A stretch of 64,000 nucleotides of DNA from an uncultured Crocinitomix sp. (GCA_937136425.1 CAKZON010000055.1:1-64000), one strand, 5' to 3'; positions 38,210-48,459 are shown, counted from the stretch's first letter. The notes: generated from the letters alone by a model not told the origin. Made by a program: numbers and translations.

Positions 38210-40354
38210 ATGAATTTCGACCAGCAAAGCAGTAAAGACCTTGAGTTTGATGTTGTTTGCGAATTACTATCTACTTTCTGTAAATCGCAAAAGGCAAAGG
38301 CAAATGCTATGCGCCTTAGTTTTTTTGATCAGCCCGAACTTTTGAATAAAGAATTGGACCTACTCACAGAAATTCAAACCATACATAATGATGCCCGGTT
38401 AAGTTTTCCGCACCCCAATGCTGAAGACATTGACACAGCCTTAAACATTTTAAGAATTGAGAACGGTGTATTAATTTTGAATGAATTAATCAAAGTTTAC
38501 TCTCTCTGTCAAGGCACAAAATTACTGATTGATTTTGCACGAAATCAACAAGAGAATTATCCAATTATATATGCTGCATGCCAGCATATTACTGGAATTA
38601 AAGATGTGCTAAAAATCATAACGGAGATTTTAGACACTAAAAAACTTGATATAAAAGATGACGCTACGCCACGTTTGCAAGGCATACGGCGGAAAATGAA
38701 GGCGAATAAATCTGAAATTAATAAAAACTTTGAAAAAGCGTTACGGCGTTGTAAACAAGATGAGCTTTTAGGAGATTCAGAAGAAACTTTTTTAGAAAAC
38801 CGAAGGTTATTGGCAGTTTTATCACAATACAAAAAACGTGTGCCTGGTAAAATGTACGGCGTTAGTGCAAAGGGCACATACACTTATGTTGAACCGCAGG
38901 AAAGCGTATTATTAAATAAAGAACAAGAGCAACTGAGAATTGATGAGAGTAATGAAATTTTCATGATTCTTGAAAAAGTCAGCTTGCGCCTTCGTTCTGA
39001 AAAGAATCATTTAAAGGCCTTCCAAAGATTACTGATTCGGTTTGATTTATTGAGTGCCAAGGTTCTTTTTGCAAAAACATACAATGGAGTTCGCCCTGGG
39101 TTGAATAAAACAAAAAGAATGCATTGGAAAAATGCCATTCACCCACTACTCTATTTAAAAAATGAAAGTCAAGGTGTAAGTACCATTGGTCAAGAAATGG
39201 AATTGGATGAAAATGGTCGATTTTTAGTTATTTCAGGACCAAATGCCGGAGGTAAATCTATTACTTTAAAGACCGTAGGGCTTTTACAAATGATGTTTCA
39301 ATGTGGCTTGTTTTTATCAATGGATGAAAACAGTAGTTGTGCGTGGTTTAATCAAATATTTTCTGACATTGGAGATAACCAATCGATAGAAAATCAATTA
39401 AGCACCTATAGCTATCGCCTAAATCGAATGAATTTCTTTTTAGAGAATGCCAATTCAGAGACACTTTTGTTATTAGATGAATTTGGAAGTGGGTCTGACC
39501 CTGAATTAGGAGGTGCTTTAGCTGAAGTTTTTTACACTGAATTGTATGACAAAAAGTGTTACGCTGTAATTACCACGCATTACACCAATATTAAAATATT
39601 GACCTCATCTTTAGATGCAGCAACAAATGCTTGCATGCTTTTTGACACAAAAAAATTAGAACCATTATTTCAATTATCAATTGGGCAACCTGGTTCATCT
39701 TTCACTTTTGAAGTGGCGCAACACAATGGCATTCCTCTTGATTTGATTGAGAAAGCCAAGGCAAAAGTATCTGAAAACAAATTAAAAGTAGATGCGCTAA
39801 CAGTATCTTTACAAAAGGAAAAATCGAAGTTTAAAAAGATTAATACAGAACAATATCGTTCGCAAAACGAGGCAAAAAAAGCCTTGCGCACCTACGAAGC
39901 CAAGTTAGATAAATTGCAGGCAAAATCTGACCGTATTAACCTTTATATTGAGCAGCAAAATAAGTTTGTAAACGTAGGTAAAAAGTTTTATGAAATTCTT
40001 GGAAAATTCAAGCACCATAAAACAAACAAAGCAACTATGGAGGCACTTAAGAAATTAGCCTCTATTGAAAAATCGAAAATACTAGAAGCTGAAAAACCCG
40101 TAGTGTTGGCCAAGAATTTAAAATCGCCTGATTTGCCAGATGCTGCAAAAAAACAAGAGCCTACTGCAAAAGAAATTGCTGCAGAAAAAAAGAAGGCGGC
40201 CGAGCGTTTGAAAAAAGCATTGCAAATTGGCGGAACTATTAAGCTGAAGAATCAAAAAACATTAGGAACCTTACTCGAAGTAAATGGTAAGAAACTAACC
40301 GTTCAGTTAGGTAATTTCATTGTTAAAACTTCTGTTTCTGAGGTTGAAGTTTAA
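38210..40354 (+). CDS. mutS2: MutS2-like ATPase without Smr domain
   Basis: The 714-residue protein has the MutS core and lever region with a central ATPase: Walker A SGPNAGGKSITLKT near residue 342, then SDIGDNQSIENQLSTYSYRLNRM, and Walker B LLLLDEFGSGSDP. A coiled-coil of about 80 residues follows, typical of MutS2 rather than MutS1. The C-terminus ends in a small beta domain (IGGTIKLKNQKTLGTLLEVNGKKLTVQ), with no Smr nuclease domain after it, while Bacillus MutS2 has one. MutS2 acts on collided ribosomes or on recombination; the missing Smr domain means cutting would need another protein. Confidence 0.9.
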   Translation: MNFDQQSSKDLEFDVVCELLSTFCKSQKAKANAMRLSFFDQPELLNKELDLLTEIQTIHNDARLSFPHPNAEDIDTALNILRIENGVLILNELIKVYSLCQGTKLLIDFARNQQENYPIIYAACQHITGIKDVLKIITEILDTKKLDIKDDATPRLQGIRRKMKANKSEINKNFEKALRRCKQDELLGDSEETFLENRRLLAVLSQYKKRVPGKMYGVSAKGTYTYVEPQESVLLNKEQEQLRIDESNEIFMILEKVSLRLRSEKNHLKAFQRLLIRFDLLSAKVLFAKTYNGVRPGLNKTKRMHWKNAIHPLLYLKNESQGVSTIGQEMELDENGRFLVISGPNAGGKSITLKTVGLLQMMFQCGLFLSMDENSSCAWFNQIFSDIGDNQSIENQLSTYSYRLNRMNFFLENANSETLLLLDEFGSGSDPELGGALAEVFYTELYDKKCYAVITTHYTNIKILTSSLDAATNACMLFDTKKLEPLFQLSIGQPGSSFTFEVAQHNGIPLDLIEKAKAKVSENKLKVDALTVSLQKEKSKFKKINTEQYRSQNEAKKALRTYEAKLDKLQAKSDRINLYIEQQNKFVNVGKKFYEILGKFKHHKTNKATMEALKKLASIEKSKILEAEKPVVLAKNLKSPDLPDAAKKQEPTAKEIAAEKKKAAERLKKALQIGGTIKLKNQKTLGTLLEVNGKKLTVQLGNFIVKTSVSEVEV

Positions 40355-40376
40355 TGTTGTGATTGATTAATTCTAA

Positions 40377-40817
40377 ATGACTATAATTAGCATATTTATT
40401 GCCTTAGGGGTTCCATTCATGCTTTTGTATGGCAGAAAATCCAATTGGTATAGAACAAGTCTAAAACAAATCTTATTTTTTGGGATGTTGCTTATTGGTT
40501 TAATCGGCTTCTACCAGTCCAGCACAAATGATTTTAGGCTTTTTTTCTATGCAATTCTCATTATCCCAATTTACATTCTCGTTGATCATGCTTTTAAACT
40601 CATGAGCACTAAAATGCATAAGCGCGATTTTTATTTGTGGATAAGGTATTCGAATGAAATAGACTATACAAGGGCCGGAATGGGTAAAAACAAACATATA
40701 AAACCATCTGACATTGTCTTTTCAATTTCCCTATTAATCTTAATTGTTGCAATGTCTACACTAGGTGCTGTACTATTTGGTAATGATTCGTTATATGATA
40801 AATTAATTGGAAATTAA
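40377..40817 (+). CDS. Small multi-pass membrane protein
   Basis: The 146 residues contain three or four hydrophobic helices (about 3-18, 30-46, 52-70, 113-135), with a basic loop in the middle (KMHKRDFYLWIRYS). No domain is recognised. It starts 22 bp after mutS2 and its stop is 10 bp before the next start, so the three genes may be one operon. Confidence 0.6.
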   Translation: MTIISIFIALGVPFMLLYGRKSNWYRTSLKQILFFGMLLIGLIGFYQSSTNDFRLFFYAILIIPIYILVDHAFKLMSTKMHKRDFYLWIRYSNEIDYTRAGMGKNKHIKPSDIVFSISLLILIVAMSTLGAVLFGNDSLYDKLIGN

Positions 40818-40827
40818 ACAACTTAAT

Positions 40828-41700
40828 ATGATGAAATTAGCAATATACATGACTCTTATTTTCACAACTCTGGCATGCAATACTGAGTTTTTATCTGCTG
40901 AAGAAGAGGTTGAAGTAAGTCAAGATTCTCTAAAGATTGATCGTCCTGAAAAAATAACTGATTATGCCATTGATGAAAACCCTTTAATAGCGTTCGATTC
41001 ATTAACCCCAATTATTCATGAAGAATTAAGAGGTCCTGTACCCCTTCACCAAAACCCTGATGGCCAATCTAGTATAAAAGTTCATGCTACGAATATCAAA
41101 ATTCAAAGCTCTATTGAAACGTCTGACGATTGGGTACTTGTTGGGATACCAATAGATGAAACCTTTGAATTTAGAGATATTAACAAAAGCAATGTATGGC
41201 AAGAGATTTGGAAAAATGGTGAGCATTTTGCAACTACTTACTACGTAAAAAACAAAGAAGGAAAAAATATAGAACCATACATTTGGTATGACGATCATTT
41301 TATTCGTGGTTATGTGCACAATACGAATATTGCTTTAAATACTGTTCCTGAACACCATCTAGAAAACTTGATTAACGCAGGAGATCTCTCTAAAACAGCT
41401 TTTGACAAATACTTGTGGTCATTTCAATTTCAATATTCTGGCAAAAAACTAGGAGATTATGACAATATCCAGCAATTTTACAAACACCCGTCATATATTG
41501 ATGGCCGATCTGCTCCTGACAGGTTATTACTTATTTTTCAAAACGAAAAACTAATAGCAGTGCAACATGACAGATCACTTAATCTTGATCATTTCCAATC
41601 CTTTGATTGCGAAATGGGACTTTCATTAATAATCCTAGCAGATTGGACCGAAGAAGAAAAGAAAGCATTTACGAATACAATATCTGATTGTAAATACTAG
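40828..41700 (+). CDS. Hypothetical lipoprotein
   Basis: The start at 40828 (MMKLAIYMTLIF) places the lipobox TTLAC at about residue 17; an upstream start would overlap the previous gene. The 290-residue product has no recognised domain. The centre shows an SH3-like stretch (GPVPLHQNPDGQSSIKVHATNIKIQSSIETSDDWVLVGI), which suggests a bacterial SH3-type fold. It is a likely outer-membrane lipoprotein of unknown role. Confidence 0.65.
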   Translation: MMKLAIYMTLIFTTLACNTEFLSAEEEVEVSQDSLKIDRPEKITDYAIDENPLIAFDSLTPIIHEELRGPVPLHQNPDGQSSIKVHATNIKIQSSIETSDDWVLVGIPIDETFEFRDINKSNVWQEIWKNGEHFATTYYVKNKEGKNIEPYIWYDDHFIRGYVHNTNIALNTVPEHHLENLINAGDLSKTAFDKYLWSFQFQYSGKKLGDYDNIQQFYKHPSYIDGRSAPDRLLLIFQNEKLIAVQHDRSLNLDHFQSFDCEMGLSLIILADWTEEEKKAFTNTISDCKY

Positions 41701-41732
41701 TCTACTTCATTATCACGGCTTCAATTCTACAT

Positions 41733-41761
41733 TAAACTGATTTATGACTTATCTCAGTTTA
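41733..41761. repeat. Weak inverted repeat after lipoprotein gene
   Basis: TAAACTGA and TCAGTTTA form a perfect 8-bp inverted repeat with a 13-nt loop. It lies 32 bp after a stop codon but has no T run, so it is a poor terminator; another role is possible. Confidence 0.3.
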
Positions 41762-41850
41762 GCCCTTCTATGTAACCATTGTTACACTAAAGTCTATTGA
41801 CCAGCTATAAATTGGTGTCAACCAATGTTTATTTTATTCAAAGACAAAAA

Positions 41851-43488
41851 ATGATGATCAACTTTATTAATCACACCAAACGGTCACTTACATTACTATT
41901 ACTTATAATAATTGAGTCAACAAGCTTTGCTCAAACCACTCCATTTAGTGTGGCTATCGTGCCTATGGAAATTGAAGAGTTGGGAGGTTTGCAAGCATTT
42001 GCATGGGGACAGGCAAATGGAAAATGGCTTATTGTAGGTGGCCGATTGGATGGATTGCACCGAAGGCAGCCTTGGGCAGCTTTTGACGAAGTTGGTCATA
42101 ATACAAACCTACTGGTAGTTGACCCTCTTACTAAAGAAAAATGGGCTGCTCCCCTATCCTCCCTTCCCATTGGTATTCAAGAGCAATTGAGTGCAACAAA
42201 TTTGGAGTTTCAACAAAACGGAGACTTTCTTTATGTAGTAGGCGGATATGGATATAGCGCCACAGAGTTGGATCACACCACCTACCCCAACCTTTGCGCT
42301 ATTCACGTCCCCAACACCATTGAGGCTATCATAAGTGGAAATCCTTTTGACGCTAATTTCAGGCAAATTGAAGATCCGTTAATGCAAGTTACTGGCGGTT
42401 ATTTAAATAAAGTTTATGATACCTATTATTTAATTGGCGGGCAAAAATTTATTGGGCGCTATAACCCAATGGGACCAGATTTTGGACCAGGTTTTATACA
42501 AGAATATACTAATGCTATTCGCAAATTCAAAATTATTGATGACGGTGTTACATTAACAATTGAACATCTTGAAGAAATAATTGATACTGTAAACTTACAC
42601 CGCCGCGACTATAATGCCGTAGAGCAAATAATGCCCTCCGGAGAAGAAGGAATAACTGCATTTTCGGGTGTATTTAAATATGATGTGGATTTACCGTTTT
42701 TAAACTCTGTAGATATTGACAGCACAGGTTACGTCGTTAATGATGAATTTACGCAATACTATAATCATTATCATTGTGCTAGACTTCCTATTTACAGCGT
42801 ATCTAATAATGCAATGCATACCGTATTTTTTGGAGGAATTGCTCAATACTATGATTTGGATGGTGTTTTAGTGCAAGATAATAATGTTCCATTTGTTAAC
42901 ACAATTGCAAGAGTAACAAGGAGTGCAGATGGTGCCATGGCTGAATATAAATTACCCATTGAAATGCCTAGTTTACTTGGTGCCGGATCTGAATTTATTC
43001 CTATAACAAGCGTCCCTCATTTCGAAAATGAAGTGTTTGATTTAGATGAATTTACAGAAGACTCTACATTAGTTGGTTATATCTACGGAGGTATTAGTAG
43101 CACGGCAGCAAATATCTTTTTTACGAATACAGGAGTAGAAAGTACAGCAAGTAGCCAAATATTTGAAGTCTATATAATAACAGATACTACACTTGCCGTT
43201 GACGAATTAAATCCACAAAGTATTGGCTCTTTAAAACTAATGGTTTATCCAAATCCAAACTACGGGAAGTTTACGGTAGATTATTACCTTAATCAATCAT
43301 CTGATGTAAAAATAACACTGCACAATGCAGAGGGAAAAGAGATTGAAAACCGTGTATTCGAAAATCTTCCTGCAGGCCCAAACCAGTATCAGAAAAAAAT
43401 TAGAGGATTTGCCAAAAGTGGTATTTACTTCTTAACGATTGAGACTCCCTACGAATCTGCTACGCAAAAAATCGTTATTAGTGATTAA
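41851..43488 (+). CDS. Kelch-like T9SS cargo protein
   Basis: The ATG at 41851 is chosen (545 residues) so that the signal peptide (ending in TSFAQ) is close to the start; reading can be extended upstream only from a TTG. Residues about 30-440 have Kelch-like repeats (LIVGGRLDGL, LYVVGGYGYSAT, YLIGGQKFIGRY, HTVFFGGIAQY, LVGYIYGGIS), which would form a beta-propeller. Residues about 470-545 form a T9SS sorting domain (VYPNPNYGKFT ... KIVISD). A surface protein with unknown ligand. Confidence 0.85.
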   Translation: MMINFINHTKRSLTLLLLIIIESTSFAQTTPFSVAIVPMEIEELGGLQAFAWGQANGKWLIVGGRLDGLHRRQPWAAFDEVGHNTNLLVVDPLTKEKWAAPLSSLPIGIQEQLSATNLEFQQNGDFLYVVGGYGYSATELDHTTYPNLCAIHVPNTIEAIISGNPFDANFRQIEDPLMQVTGGYLNKVYDTYYLIGGQKFIGRYNPMGPDFGPGFIQEYTNAIRKFKIIDDGVTLTIEHLEEIIDTVNLHRRDYNAVEQIMPSGEEGITAFSGVFKYDVDLPFLNSVDIDSTGYVVNDEFTQYYNHYHCARLPIYSVSNNAMHTVFFGGIAQYYDLDGVLVQDNNVPFVNTIARVTRSADGAMAEYKLPIEMPSLLGAGSEFIPITSVPHFENEVFDLDEFTEDSTLVGYIYGGISSTAANIFFTNTGVESTASSQIFEVYIITDTTLAVDELNPQSIGSLKLMVYPNPNYGKFTVDYYLNQSSDVKITLHNAEGKEIENRVFENLPAGPNQYQKKIRGFAKSGIYFLTIETPYESATQKIVISD

Positions 43489-43628
43489 CACAATAAAAAT
43501 GCTATTGGAAGAAACAATTAACAAAACAATCCCTAAATTGGTGGAAAAGGATTGTACTAATACTAATTTGAGAGTTAGACAAAAAAATGTTTAATAGTAT
43601 CTTAAAATGTTGTTTGCTTTAATTTACC

Positions 43629-44300
43629 ATGACTCGTATTCTACTCTGCATATTTCTTATCCTTCCAATAAAGTCTTATTTGCAAAATACGAAAGACTCT
43701 CGTAAAGAGATTTCCATAAGAGGAAAAGCAACTTCCTTTTTCATCATTGAAGATACCTTTTGGAGAAATGCCAATATTGGAGCTGAATTTCGTCTTAATC
43801 ATCATTCGGTTGGCATAGACTATGTTTATTTTAGATTCCGGTATGAAAACGATTCAATCGTGGATGGAATTGAATATTCAAACGGATATAACTCTTTTTC
43901 AAGGCGAGACTATATTAATTTAGACTATCGCTTTTATCCTTTTAAAAATTGGCCAGACAAATATGGAATAGATCCTTACATGAATGCATTTGTCAAAATT
44001 GGAAAAAGGCGGGTATGGTCTGAACATGAAACTGCGCGTGTTCGCAATCCTGGTTTTCATCCCATTAATGAACAACGTTCAAATTTTGCAGATTATGGTT
44101 TAGCTCTAGGTTTGAAAATGGGGCCTCCAGAGTTTGGTATAGACGTAAATATGGGAGTTGTTAGACGCGTAAGTGATATTTGGTATGAAAGAGGTTATAA
44201 TTATTCAATGGGTTCTCAATACGAAGCTCATAATTTTAAAAGAATGAAGTGGGCATTTCACATGAGACTTAACATATATCTTAGGGTTTTAAACTTTTAG
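43629..44300 (+). CDS. Small outer-membrane barrel-like protein
   Basis: The 223 residues start with a short signal (to about residue 20) and continue with alternating strands rich in Tyr, Phe and Gly (IGAEFRLNHHSVGIDYVYFRFRY, YINLDYRFYPF, GLALGLKMGPPEFGIDVNMGVVRR) that end in the aromatic-rich AFHMRLNIYLRVLNF. This is the pattern of a small outer-membrane barrel. No family name can be given. It has 140 bp of upstream sequence and 126 bp downstream. Confidence 0.65.
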   Translation: MTRILLCIFLILPIKSYLQNTKDSRKEISIRGKATSFFIIEDTFWRNANIGAEFRLNHHSVGIDYVYFRFRYENDSIVDGIEYSNGYNSFSRRDYINLDYRFYPFKNWPDKYGIDPYMNAFVKIGKRRVWSEHETARVRNPGFHPINEQRSNFADYGLALGLKMGPPEFGIDVNMGVVRRVSDIWYERGYNYSMGSQYEAHNFKRMKWAFHMRLNIYLRVLNF

Positions 44301-44426
44301 AGCTATTCTAACGCTCATTCTACACATCAGCAAATACTTAAAAACCTCCTGCAAAAAATAAGTTAAGAATCAGATTTTTAGGCAATTTTCTACAATCCTG
44401 CCTGTCAAGTTTTATTTTTGTTCTGC

Positions 44427-46025
44427 GTGAATTTGGCATTATACATATATCGCAGCATTAGAACTACTTGCTTTAATTCTTTAAAGTTGCAACTGTTACT
44501 TGCTTTAACAATCAGTTGTGGTGCCATCTTTTCTCAGGCAGAAACTCACATTAGAAAAAAAGCAGAAATTAAGGATGGTATTGCTCCAAAGTCAGTTGTT
44601 TCAAGTGGTAGTGGGTTGTTTTCTGCACAAAATATGATGTATCGGCATACGGTTACATTATACAATCAGTCGGGAGAATTATTAGCTAAAATAAATGACG
44701 CCGTGCGTTTAAGTTCATTTGGTATCAACAATTATGGAACGGATAAATTAAGAGGGGCACCAGTAGAGGGAGCATTTACTAAAGATGGGAAATACCTTTG
44801 GGTATCAAACTATCACATGTCAGGTGAAGAATTTACAAACCCCGGTTGTGATGATTGTATTGGTAAAGATTTTGACCCTAGCTTTCTATATAAAATTGAT
44901 ACCGAAAACTATACCATTGACAATGTGATTGAAGTAGGTTCAGTTCCAAAATTTTTAGCTATTTCTGAAGATGAAAAAATTCTGATCGTTTCTAATTGGG
45001 TCAGTTCTGATGTGTCGATAATTGACTTGGAAACAGAAACAGAGGTGAAACGCGTTACAGTTGGTGCCCATCCTAGAGGCGTTGCCATTACGCAAGACAG
45101 CAAATTGGCATACGTCACAGTAATGGGGTCAACAAAAATTGCAGCTATTAACCTAGAAGACTATTCGGTTGATTATGTGACTAATGTAGGAAGGTCTCCG
45201 CGCTCAGTTATTTTGGCTGACAATGATTCGACTTTATATGTTTCTTTAAATTCAAGCAATGAGATTTTAAAATACAACAGATTTAGTAAAAACAAAAGCT
45301 ATTGTAAAACAGAGGGCGGACCAAGAAGTATGACTCTTTCTCCTGACGAAAAATCACTCTATGTTGTCAATTATTTTGAAGATGTTTTTACTAAAATCAA
45401 CACTGACTCTATGCAAGTTGAAGCTGTTATTCCAACGAGTTCAAAACCTATCGGTATCTGCGGTAATTGGGAATCTTCAGAAATTTGGGTAGCCTGCTAT
45501 TCTGGGAAAATTGAAGTGTTTAAAGATTTCAAATTGGAAAAGGAACTGCACCCTCCTTCTTTATTTGGACTTGAACTGCCTTCAATTAATTTCAACTCAT
45601 CTTTACTTACAGATACAACTTCAATTATTGACACGATTATGGTAGATTCTAGTTTAATTCCAGAGAAACCAAAGAAGACTATTTTATTAGCTATTACTCC
45701 AAGAGTTGAATACCGCCCAGAAAGACCTTTAAAGCCAGTTCCAGAACCAGTAGCAACGAATAAAGGAAACAACATTGATAATGCCGAGAATAACGAACCA
45801 TGCTCATTTCACATTATCATAGGCGCTTTTTCACAAAAAGAAAACGCCGAGAAAAAGAAAACCGAACTTACTAAACAAGGCTATCCTGCAAAAGTAATAA
45901 TCGGTTCTCAATATAATTATGTCTCTATCGACTGTTATGCAAACAAAGAAACCGCCGAACAAGGAAAAACGAATTTCCGAGAAAAATCGGATGAATTTAA
46001 ATCTGCTTGGATTTTAGAGCGATAA
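44427..46025 (+). CDS. YVTN beta-propeller protein with SPOR domain
   Basis: No ATG precedes the signal peptide (ends in IFSQA); a GTG at 44427 or a TTG at 44418 must be used, and I take the GTG. Residues about 60-365 form a YVTN/NHL-type beta-propeller (VPKFLAISEDEKILIVSNWVSSDVSIIDLET, PRGVAITQDSKLAYVT, PRSVILADNDSTLYVS). A Pro- and Glu-rich linker follows. The last 80 residues are a SPOR domain (CSFHIIIGAFSQKENAEKK ... AWILER) that binds denuded peptidoglycan strands. The pairing of a secreted propeller with a SPOR anchor suggests a periplasmic protein bound to the septum or cell wall. Confidence 0.82.
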   Translation: MNLALYIYRSIRTTCFNSLKLQLLLALTISCGAIFSQAETHIRKKAEIKDGIAPKSVVSSGSGLFSAQNMMYRHTVTLYNQSGELLAKINDAVRLSSFGINNYGTDKLRGAPVEGAFTKDGKYLWVSNYHMSGEEFTNPGCDDCIGKDFDPSFLYKIDTENYTIDNVIEVGSVPKFLAISEDEKILIVSNWVSSDVSIIDLETETEVKRVTVGAHPRGVAITQDSKLAYVTVMGSTKIAAINLEDYSVDYVTNVGRSPRSVILADNDSTLYVSLNSSNEILKYNRFSKNKSYCKTEGGPRSMTLSPDEKSLYVVNYFEDVFTKINTDSMQVEAVIPTSSKPIGICGNWESSEIWVACYSGKIEVFKDFKLEKELHPPSLFGLELPSINFNSSLLTDTTSIIDTIMVDSSLIPEKPKKTILLAITPRVEYRPERPLKPVPEPVATNKGNNIDNAENNEPCSFHIIIGAFSQKENAEKKKTELTKQGYPAKVIIGSQYNYVSIDCYANKETAEQGKTNFREKSDEFKSAWILER

Positions 46026-46029
46026 TTTA

Positions 46030-46695
46030 TTATTTCTTCGCGGTAAAATCAGGATTAAATGTTAATCCAAATTGTAGGTGAAACTTTCCTGCAGTTGAAA
46101 CTTGCTGTTGCAGCACCCCAATTTGCAAACTTGTTGATTTTGAAAATTGGTATCCAACGGCTCCATACAACCTGTTTCGATCAAAAAAAGTAGACTTTGT
46201 ATTCAAAAAGACCTCATCATAAAGTCCTAGAAAAACAGTTCCCTTTTCAATTTTCGGTTTGTTTAGCGGTACAAATAACATTAGGCGGTATCTAAACCTA
46301 TTTTTATAGTCAGAATTGACCCAACGTTGTTCTATTCGATATCTATGTTCGAATTTAACTCTCCCCACATAGTTATTGAGTATAAATTGCTCAAAAATGC
46401 GGTGTTCATTTACCTCGGCATTGGTTTGAGCACTTTCATATACATGATTCGCTACATATCCATATCCAGCAGTAACAATTGCATTTTTATTGATGTGGTA
46501 ATTAACTCCAGTCCTTAACAACAACTGGTCCACATTAGTTGGAGCAATAGTATGGTTACGGTACTGCACTTCTGAATGTATGCTCCAATCTTGACTCACT
46601 TTGTTCGTTCCAAAATACATGAGCCAATTCCCCATCTCGTCTTGACTGAACAGAGAAATTGGAGCAAATAAAATAATTATTAAAAATAGTTTCAT
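46030..46695 (-). CDS. DUF2490 outer-membrane barrel protein
   Basis: The ATG at 46693-46695 gives a signal peptide (MKLFLIIILFAPISLFSQ) and 221 residues. The sequence GNWLMYFGTNKVSQDWSIHSEVQYRNH and the later LEHRYRIEQR-type strand (here FEHRYRIEQRWV) with FRYRLMLFVPLNK are characteristic of DUF2490, a family of small outer-membrane barrels whose transport substrate is unknown. It lies next to the SulP gene on the same strand, 79 bp downstream, and may share its transcript. Confidence 0.83.
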   Translation of the reverse strand: MKLFLIIILFAPISLFSQDEMGNWLMYFGTNKVSQDWSIHSEVQYRNHTIAPTNVDQLLLRTGVNYHINKNAIVTAGYGYVANHVYESAQTNAEVNEHRIFEQFILNNYVGRVKFEHRYRIEQRWVNSDYKNRFRYRLMLFVPLNKPKIEKGTVFLGLYDEVFLNTKSTFFDRNRLYGAVGYQFSKSTSLQIGVLQQQVSTAGKFHLQFGLTFNPDFTAKK

Positions 46696-46774
46696 TTGTT
46701 TTATCAAAATATAAGGTATAAGGCAAAGCGCATCTAGTTAATACTAAATGCGCCTTGCCATTAAAAATTTATGC

Positions 46775-48439
46775 TTAGCTTTTTTTCTGAATGAATGCAT
46801 TCAGTTTTTCTGAACCTTCGCAATCAAGGTTTATGAATTCAACTTCAATATTTTTAGATTTTGCATTATCTATAAAATCTTCAAACAAATCTAAAATATC
46901 AAAGTCCATGTGCTTGTTTTTAGAACAATCAATTCGAACCTTAGATCCTTCTTCTAATTCGTTTAATTTTTTATGAAGGTGTCCTTTATTAAAGAAAGAA
47001 ACAACCTCACCAAACTCAATAGTCAATTCATGTAGTCCATCATGCTCTGATTCCTCAAAGTTTGAATAAAGCGCATTTTCATAACTTCTTTTAATAATAA
47101 AGAAGATAGAAACCACTAACCCAATAACGATACCCCATAACAAGTTAGTTACAATGATCATTACAATGGTGACAATAAACGGCAAAAATTGACTCATACC
47201 GTTTTGATACATACTTTTGAAAAGTCCTGCATTAGCCAACTTATAACCTACCATTAATAAAATTGCCGCTAAACATGATAATGGAATCATATTTAATAAA
47301 CCTGGCAATAATAAAACGAATGCAGCAAGGAAAATACCGTGAATAACCGCAGATGACTTTGTTTGTCCACCTGAGCTAATATTAGCAGAACTACGTACAA
47401 TAACTTGAGTAACTGGTAATCCTCCAATTAATGAAGAAACTACGTTTCCAGTACCTTGCGCTAACAACTCTCTATTAGTTGGTGTTGTTCTTTTTTGCGG
47501 ATCTAGTTTATCAGTTGCTTCAACACAAAGTAACGTTTCCAAACTTGCTACAATTGCCATGGTAAATCCAATCATATAGATTTTAGGGTTACTCAAAATA
47601 CTCCAATCAGGGAATGTTATTAAACCATAATACGGTAAACCTGCATCAGCAGACTTAATATTAACTAAGTGGTTATTTGTTACTTCCAAACCGTCAAGCA
47701 TTGCCGTTTCATTCATCAACATTAAATCAGGCATATAAAGCTTAAAAACTTCATTTAAAAGAATACCACCCAATACTGCCAATAAAGGTCCTGGAATAAG
47801 ACCAAGAACTTTATTCTGTTTGATGAATTTTTGTTGGAATAAAATTAATAGCCCAATTGAAACAACTGTAATAACAACGGCCCCTGTAGAAAAATTAGCA
47901 AATGCATATCCAATTTCCGAAAAAGTTGTATGCCCGTCGGATTGATAGAAATCCCATGCTCCTTCAGGGTTTTTATCCCAACCTAAAGCGTGAGGAATTT
48001 GTTTCAATATTAGTGTGATACCAATACCAGCTAACATTCCTTTAATCACTGAAGATGGAAAATAATAACCAATAATTCCGGCTTTTAAAAAGCCTAAAAT
48101 AATTTGAATAACACCGGCAATCAATCCTGCTACAAGGAATGCTTTAAAACCAATCATCATGTCAAAGTCACCAGCTGCATTCGTTCCTAAATCACGAATC
48201 CCGTCTGCAACAATAACAGCTAATCCTGCTGCCGGACCTGATACACCAAGAGGCGAACCACTTAAAGAACCAACTACGATTCCCCCTACAATACCAGCAA
48301 TAATACCTGAAAACATTGGAGCTCCAGATGCTAGTGCAATTCCCAAACAAAGTGGCAATGCAACTAAAAATACTACGAGTCCAGCCGGAATATCTTTATT
48401 TAAATACTTGAATGGACTTAATTTATTATTTGTACTCAT
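46775..48439 (-). CDS. SulP-family anion transporter with STAS-like domain
   Basis: The 554 residues form the SLC26/SulP fold of 14 membrane segments (about 20-430), with the signature stretch GLVVFLVALPLCLGIALASGAP and GSLSGSPLGVSGPAAGLAVIV in the first helices. The C-terminus (about 465-554) is a STAS-like domain (ELTIEFGEVVSFFNKGHLHKKLNEL). Members carry sulfate, bicarbonate or other anions; there is no sulfate-reduction gene or carbonic anhydrase nearby to decide. Downstream of a TetR-led pair, with a 165-bp leader that contains three dyads. Confidence 0.92.
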   Translation of the reverse strand: MSTNNKLSPFKYLNKDIPAGLVVFLVALPLCLGIALASGAPMFSGIIAGIVGGIVVGSLSGSPLGVSGPAAGLAVIVADGIRDLGTNAAGDFDMMIGFKAFLVAGLIAGVIQIILGFLKAGIIGYYFPSSVIKGMLAGIGITLILKQIPHALGWDKNPEGAWDFYQSDGHTTFSEIGYAFANFSTGAVVITVVSIGLLILFQQKFIKQNKVLGLIPGPLLAVLGGILLNEVFKLYMPDLMLMNETAMLDGLEVTNNHLVNIKSADAGLPYYGLITFPDWSILSNPKIYMIGFTMAIVASLETLLCVEATDKLDPQKRTTPTNRELLAQGTGNVVSSLIGGLPVTQVIVRSSANISSGGQTKSSAVIHGIFLAAFVLLLPGLLNMIPLSCLAAILLMVGYKLANAGLFKSMYQNGMSQFLPFIVTIVMIIVTNLLWGIVIGLVVSIFFIIKRSYENALYSNFEESEHDGLHELTIEFGEVVSFFNKGHLHKKLNELEEGSKVRIDCSKNKHMDFDILDLFEDFIDNAKSKNIEVEFINLDCEGSEKLNAFIQKKS

Positions 48440-48459
48440 TTGATTGTTTTTTTGACTTT

